This document shows, piece by piece, positions 58,407 through 64,000 of a stretch of 64,000 nucleotides of DNA. The notes below the pieces were generated by a model, which was not told where the DNA came from, made no database searches, and was given only the letters and a program-made list of their open reading frames with translations. The translations under genes and the position numbers were made by a program. How positions within the stretch are numbered: the stretch's first letter is position 1; every line of letters starts with the position of its first letter. Origin of the DNA: Tragulus kanchil (Eukaryota; Chordata; Mammalia; Artiodactyla; Tragulidae); NCBI GenBank assembly GCA_022376925.1, contig JAIOJX010000025.1:8649141-8713140 (forward strand), read 5' to 3'.

Positions 58407-60650
58407 TCCTCCTTTGCCCTTTTTAATTCACACCTGGTACACACTGCTCTGGGTCTCATTTTAGTCTTCCTCTGTGGGTTTGGAGCAGTCGGTGTGTCCA
58501 GTGTAGTCACTGCTTGCTATGATTACCAGATCTTTATTTCTAGCAGATTTCTTAGCTCCTGATTCACAGAGCTGACTGTCTTCTGGAAGTCTGTGTCTGG
58601 AGTTTCTGCAGACTTCCAGTATTGTCTTAAGGGAAGGTATCTGATCATCTCTTGCCAGCTTGTCCCTCCTCTTGTGTATCTCACCTCCACAAAGATTAAC
58701 CATGTTTTCCTTTCTCACCCGTGTCCTTACCTTCATTATCCATTCCTTCCAGATCCACGTGTGTTGTTTCCTTCCTTTCTCACATATTTATCATCTCCAT
58801 CCAATTTCATGCAAAAGCACTCATTCTTTCATCCTTTTTCAAACTCCTTGACACTGGATTCGGAGCCTCTGCCTCAGGCTGTCCCATGGTGCCCTCTGCC
58901 ATGGCACACAGCACCCTCGCTCTGGGCTGGCCACGTCCGTGTACCTGTGTGTGTGGCTGTGCCATGCCTGTCCCTTGCTCCTTTGTGAGTTCTGTCAGGA
59001 TGCTTTTGTTGTTGTTCCTACTCTCTTCCTGACTAACTGCTGCTGATTCTGTTGGTCTCCTCAGTAGTTAGGTGTATCTTCTGCATGCTCTTGGTTAGCC
59101 TGTTTCTCTCATGGAACTTGCAGTACTGACCTCATTTAGTTATCTGTATCACCTCTTTTCTCAACATACTGTATGCTTCTCAAGGGCAGAGTCTGATTTG
59201 TATTTCCCTTTGTGTTGCCTATTGCTTTGCACACTCCCCAGCACATAGCTGTTTACTGAATGAGTACATGTATTCACTCTTCTTGTTACTGACCTGTCTG
59301 TTTCCAGAAACCATATTCTTTTACCAGGGACAAACCTCTCTAAATGTCAGCTTCTTTATTTATAAACAAAGAAGGTGCACTGCATGCCCTCTCTCATCCT
59401 TCACAGCTCTAACAAGTAGTATTTACGATTTTAAGATTTCTCATCCTTAAGCCTATCAAAAGGAAATCATACAAATTCCATAAAAGGAGTTGCAGAATGT
59501 TTTGAGCCATTGTAGTCACAGAAACAATCCTCCTTTGCCCTTTTTAATTCACACCTGGTACACACTGCTCTGGGTCTCATTTTAGTCTTCCTCTGTGGGT
59601 TTGGAGCAGTCGGTGTGTCCAGTGTAGTCACTGCTTGCTATGATTACCAGATCTTTATTTCTAGCAGATTTCTTAGCTCCTGATTCACAGAGCTGACTGT
59701 CTTCTGGAAGTCTGTGTCTGGAGTTTCTGCAGACTTCCAGTATTGTCTTAAGGGAAGGTATCTGATCATCTCTTGCCAGCTTGTCCCTCCTCTTGTGTAT
59801 CTCACCTCCACAAAGATTAACCATGTTTTCCTTTCTCACCCGTGTCCTTACCTTCATTATCCATTCCTTCCAGATCCACGTGTGTTGTTTCCTTCCTTTC
59901 TCACATATTTATCATCTCCATCCAATTTCATGCAAAAGCACTCATTCTTTCATCCTTTTTCAAACTCCTTGACACTGGATTCGGAGCCTCTGCCTCAGGC
60001 TGTCCCATGGTGCCCTCTGCCATGGCACACAGCACCCTCGCTCTGGGCTGGCCACGTCCGTGTACCTGTGTGTGTGGCTGTGCCATGCCTGTCCCTTGCT
60101 CCTTTGTGAGTTCTGTCAGGATGCTTTTGTTGTTGTTCCTACTCTCTTCCTGACTAACTGCTGCTGATTCTGTTGGTCTCCTCAGTAGTTAGGTGTATCT
60201 TCTGCATGCTCTTGGTTAGCCTGTTTCTCTCATGGAACTTGCAGTACTGACCTCATTTAGTTATCTGTATCACCTCTTTTCTCAACATACTGTATGCTTC
60301 TCAAGGGCAGAGTCTGATTTGTATTTCCCTTTGTGTTGCCTATTGCTTTGCACACTCCCCAGCACATAGCTGTTTACTGAATGAGTACATGTATTCACTC
60401 TTCTTGTTACTGACCTGTCTGTTTCCAGAAACCATATTCTTTTACCAGGGACAAACCTCTCTAAATGTCAGCTTCTTTATTTATAAACAAAGAAGGTGCA
60501 CTGCATGCCCTCTCTCATCCTTCACAGCTCTAACAAGTAGTATTTACGATTTTAAGATTTCTCATCCTTAAGCCTATCAAAAGGAAATCATACAAATTCC
60601 ATAAAAGGAGTTGCAGAATGTTTTGAGCCATTGTAGTCACAGAAACAATC
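58407..60650. repeat. tandem duplication 16, period 1121 bp
   Basis: Copy A is 58407-59527 and copy B 59528-60650, directly abutting at cagaaacaa|tcctcc. I saw no difference between copies. The block contains an L2-like relic and otherwise unassigned intron. Confidence 0.94.
58900..59265 (+). mobile_element. L2 LINE relic
   Basis: The end follows the L2 3' order: atgcttctcaagggcagagt, ctgatttgtatttccctttg, gcacactccccagcacatag and gtttactgaatgag. Doubled at 60021-60386. Confidence 0.65.
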
Positions 60651-61189
60651 TTTTGGCTGGCTTCTCACTTTTCCTGCGTAACTGAGTGTGTCAGATGCTA
60701 AAGGTCTGAACACTTGACCATTTGAGTAGTTTATGTACTGTGATCAGAGTTTCTGTTCCTTTGCTTACGTGTCTAAGTCATTTTAGAAAGACCATGTAAA
60801 TTATCCTTGCTACAGATGGTCAAGTAAAAGGTTGAAAATTGTTTATGGATGTTGTTATAGGACTTGAAATGTAACTATATAATGATGGGACCAAGTGACA
60901 ACTGAGAGATTGCCTAATGATACAGTTCTTCAATTTGTGCTTTACAGCTTCTGTTTTTAATGCTACAACAGAGGGGAAATTCCCAAAAGCTGAATTTTAA
61001 GCTTAGATAACGCATTATTTTTTTTCTAAGTTCGTCTCTTAATAACATTAGAAAGCCACCAGAAGTCTTATATTTATCAAAAATTGTTGACTTTTGTGCA
61101 TACAAAACCTGATAGTGGGTAGTCTCCAGCATGCTGAAACGACTTGGGCTATATCAGAGGTCCAATTTAGAAAGGATTTTTATTGTAGA
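60651..61189. other. AT-rich intron without recognised repeat
   Basis: Nothing recognised. The minus frame at 60914-61132 is a short chance frame. Confidence 0.5.
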
Positions 61190-61420
61190 CATTTTACAAT
61201 TTTAAAGACTTTCAAAATGTAAAATATAACGTATATACAGAAACCTACATAAAACAAATGTGTACTTTAATGGCTTATTACTAGGTGAACATTCTTGTAA
61301 TTGGCACTCAGGTCATTAAACAGAATTTTGCCAGTCACCCCAGACACCTCTGTGTCTTCCTCAATAAAGTGCACCGATTTCTAAACACTTACTTGCATTT
61401 CTTAGTAGTTTCATCACACT
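61190..61420. repeat. old L1M-like relic, family not assigned
   Basis: Shows gtaaaatataacgtatatac, ggtcattaaacagaattttg and ccagtcaccccagacacctc, the same loose pattern as the relics near 54085 and 57800. Confidence 0.4.
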
Positions 61421-61679
61421 GATAGGCATCCTTAAATATTCTACTTAAGTTTCACTTTTAAAGTATGAGCTTTAAGGCCATTTTAGTCTCAGGTCCTCCT
61501 TCCATCTTTTGCTATTCTGTAGTAACTGATTGTTGAGGAAACTGGACTATTTGACCTGTGGGGTTTCTCAGTCTGGATTATGCCTGTTGCTTAGCTGTCT
61601 CAGACCTGACTGTTGAGGCTGTGTGGCTGTCTCCTGCCTTAGTCCTGAAATGATACTCTGCTTGGAGTATCATTCCTTC

Positions 61680-61960
61680 TAATCTCCCTACCCTGGACTG
61701 TGTTTGTGAGATTATCTCCTACATATCTTTCAAACCTGAGCTCAAACCTCATCTCTCCTGGAGTCTTGGATTTTCCATCTAATAACAGGCATGTCATTTC
61801 CTGTACTCTCATAGCATTTGTATAGTAACTCCAGTACAACACCAAGGACATTACAGCGATGGGTTCCTTTATCCATTTTTTCTCTTGTGTGAGATGCTTT
61901 CAACCCACCAGACATTCACAAGATACTTCTGTGTGCCTCGCCTGGGATACAGAGACGGAT
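61680..61960 (+). mobile_element. L2-like LINE relic
   Basis: tttcaaacctgagctcaaac followed by ctcatctctcctggagtctt and later ctgtactctcatagcatttg fits a diverged L2 3' region. Weak. Confidence 0.45.
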
Positions 61961-62084
61961 AAGGTATAGTAGTTCCCTTTTGGATGATATGCTTCTTAGA
62001 ACTCTTCTGAGACATTTCCTCTCCCTCTTGGTACTTGTGAATGCATTTATTTTCAATCATGTTTAATATGCCATACACTTGATG

Positions 62085-62830
62085 TTTTATATGGAATACT
62101 AAAATTAGCTCAAAATGGATGAAAACCTAAATGTACAAGGTAAAACTGAACTCTGAAGAGAAAAGCATAGATATAAGTCTTTATGACCTTAGATTAGGCA
62201 ATATCTGAGACACAATAGTGTCTCAGATATGACATGACCATGAAATAAGAAAGTCGATAAATTGCATTTCATGAAAACTAAAACTGTTCTTGGTAAGGAT
62301 AACACCAATATCTGTGTATCTCTAAAGAAGATATACAAATAGCCAATAAACACAGGAAACGACATTCAGCATCAGAAAAATGCACATGGAAACTAACAGA
62401 TACCACTCTACGTCCAATTAAGATGACCAAAATAGGAAAACAAAAACCAAAACCCAGGACCATAAAAAATGTGGCCTGGATGTGTAGAAAGTGGACCCCT
62501 TAATTTCTAGTACATGGCTATAGCATGCGTGAACCTTGAGAATATGCTGAGTGAAAAGCAGTCAGTCACAAAAGACCACTTAATGTATGACCACATTTGT
62601 ATGAAATATCCAGAACAGGCGCATCTATAAAGACAGGAAATGGACTGGTGGTAGCCTAGGAGGGGACACAGGTGGTGTGGCATGGGTGGATGTTCTTAAG
62701 TGGACTGTGGTGATGACTGCACAAGCTTGTGACCACAGTGAAAACCGCTGAGTCGTATGTCTACTTTAAATGAACTGTCTCCATACACGAATCATACCTG
62801 ACTGTTGAAAACCCAACAAAAATACCAGGG
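62085..62830 (+). mobile_element. old L1 LINE 3' portion
   Basis: Plus-strand order: atgaaaacctaaatgtacaa, gaagatatacaaatagccaa, gaaaaatgcacatggaaact, agatgaccaaaataggaaaa and later gactgcacaagcttgtgacc. This is an old mammalian L1 ORF2/3' region, diverged and frame-broken, with an inserted palindrome at 62201-62230. Confidence 0.8.
62201..62230. repeat. perfect 13-bp inverted repeat with 4-bp loop
   Basis: atatctgagacac, loop aata, gtgtctcagatat. Each arm is the exact reverse complement of the other. It lies inside the L1 relic, where related elements have a different, non-palindromic sequence as I recall. Confidence 0.9.
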
Positions 62831-63129
62831 GCACCAGTAGTTACAGGAGTCACTGACAGCGCTTAAACACTATGGTAATTCTGGAAAAAGTACTTCTAAG
62901 CTGGAGTTAATTGATATGAACAATCAGGTCTGCTAGGCAGTTTTTTGGGGAGGGGGGGCATAGTTTTCAAGTGACCATACTAAGAGAATACAGTCTCAGA
63001 TAAATGAAACCTACCTGATCTCAAAAGGAAAAAAAGTCAGATCAAGTTGGTTGATGATTGGTTATTCTTACATTCTATATAGTTATTGATTTTTCAGTTT
63101 TTGCTTCAGACAACTCAGTTTTATTATGT

Positions 63130-63590
63130 ACTACATATTTACTTCTTCTTGAGATGTATCTCTTACCATTATGAAATAACTTAGCTCTTCTCTAGTTATA
63201 CGTTGCCTTGAAGTCCACATCATCAGATATTAATATAGCCATACCAGCATTCTTACAATTAGGGTGTACAATTTATATATTTTCCCACATTATTTTCATC
63301 TTGCTCCTATCTTTATATTTTAGAAAGACCATGTGCTTTTCTTGTAAATAGCATAATTGGGTTTTTCCTTTTGTCTTTCAGACAGCTTTTTCCTTTAAAA
63401 AGTGAAGTGTTTCGTTCCTTTACATGTAATTACTGATGTGTTTGGGTTTAATCTGCCATCCTGAAACTTGTTTTCTAATTTTTCCATCTGTTCTTTGTCC
63501 TTTTCTCTTTTCCTGCCTTCTTTTTGGTTGTAGTTTTCCATTTTCCATTTGTCTAAGACAACAGTAGCCCAGTTGTTAACTATTTGGGTA
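63130..63590 (-). mobile_element. old L1 LINE ORF2 5' portion
   Basis: The plus strand shows the reversed early-ORF2 region: cctttacatgtaattactga, gtgtttgggtttaatctgcc and caccattatgaaataac-like text. Strongly diverged. Confidence 0.6.
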
Positions 63591-64000
63591 GGTCAGGAGT
63601 TAACTTTGCTTTTGAACCCTACCCTTGTCTTCTCCTCCTCTTTGAAGACCTCTCTTCATCACACTTTTCATTTGGTGACGGCTTAGTGCTTCTCAGGGGG
63701 GCGCTCTCAGATCTGTTCTCCCAGCCTTCAGTGGACAGCTGCTTTGCACTCAGCAAAGCCTAGGTGTTCTCAGCCCTTCTGAGGATCTCTCAGCCCTTCT
63801 GTTCTGTCTTCTGCCTCTGGGGTGTGATGGTTATTCACCAAGCACAAGCTCTGTAGGAGAGCACTGGCAGGTGGGTATGCAATTGTCCTCTGATGTTAAC
63901 TGTGATTAAAAGTTGTCAAAGTTCAGCTGGTTTATTCATACTCCCCATTTTGGCAGGATTATTCTTCCTGTCAAAGATGAACATCTCTTTTTATGGTAAT

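Larger units (their letters stand above)
786..64000 (+). other. FGF2: FGF2 intron 1 (3' end not in window)
   Basis: From the donor at 786 to the end of the window I find only intronic sequence: interspersed repeats, false duplications and unassigned DNA. No acceptor followed by the expected FGF2 exon 2 (about 104 bp, beginning with the IKLQLQAEERG codons) was found on reading. Intron 1 of mammalian FGF2 is tens of kilobases long, so this is expected, especially as about 18 kb here is probably duplicated in error. Confidence 0.8.

Noticed and set aside
58593..60153. 131-codon plus frames doubled at 58593 and 59714
   Set aside because: They lie in duplicated intron with an L2 relic and have no recognisable domain or splice context.
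1248..60650. The doubled segments as a new mobile element, satellite or replication-linked duplication system
   Set aside because: The segments are unrelated to one another, have no shared ends, target repeats or coding content, and show contig-end error patterns.
1..64000. CRISPR arrays, tRNA, rRNA or other RNA genes
   Set aside because: No short regularly spaced repeats were seen. The tRNA-like sequences are SINE heads joined to SINE bodies, not tRNA genes.

Overview
This window is mammalian nuclear DNA from a ruminant. It opens with the CpG-island promoter and first coding exon of FGF2 (basic fibroblast growth factor), on the + strand. The coding exon ends at a consensus splice donor at 786, and I read everything after that as FGF2 intron 1. 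I did not find exon 2 or any other protein-coding exon. The ruminant assignment rests on Bov-tA tRNA-Glu SINEs, BovB LINE 3' ends and CHR-type cetartiodactyl SINEs. A second, more abundant tRNA-derived SINE (10 independent loci) is not one I know from cattle or sheep. A basal ruminant such as a tragulid is possible, but that is only an inference.

Layout. 1-785: GC-rich leader and FGF2 exon 1, with non-AUG (CTG) starts upstream of the main ATG at 608. 786-43400: intron with scattered SINEs, 5'-truncated L1 copies, BovB ends, hAT-type MITEs, MIR and L2 relics and one ERV integrase relic. 43425-52385: one large minus-strand L1, broken by nested SINEs and a second L1. 52386-64000: more L1 and SINE copies, L2 relics and unassigned intron.

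The dominant anomaly is not a gene. Sixteen segments of about 1.07-1.18 kb are each present twice in direct tandem, spread over 1248-60650. All have nearly the same unit length although the sequences are unrelated, and they cut through SINEs, L1 and unique DNA alike. Copy differences (homopolymer-length changes, small deletions) concentrate at the end of the first copy and the start of the second. This is what unmerged overlaps between adjacent contigs look like, so I read them as false duplications. Removing one copy of each would shorten the window by about 17.9 kb, to about 46 kb.

I see no evidence for a new enzymatic, defence or mobile system here. Nearly all open reading frames outside exon 1 are explained by L1 ORF2, the BovB C-terminus, antisense reading of SINEs, or GC-rich shadow frames.
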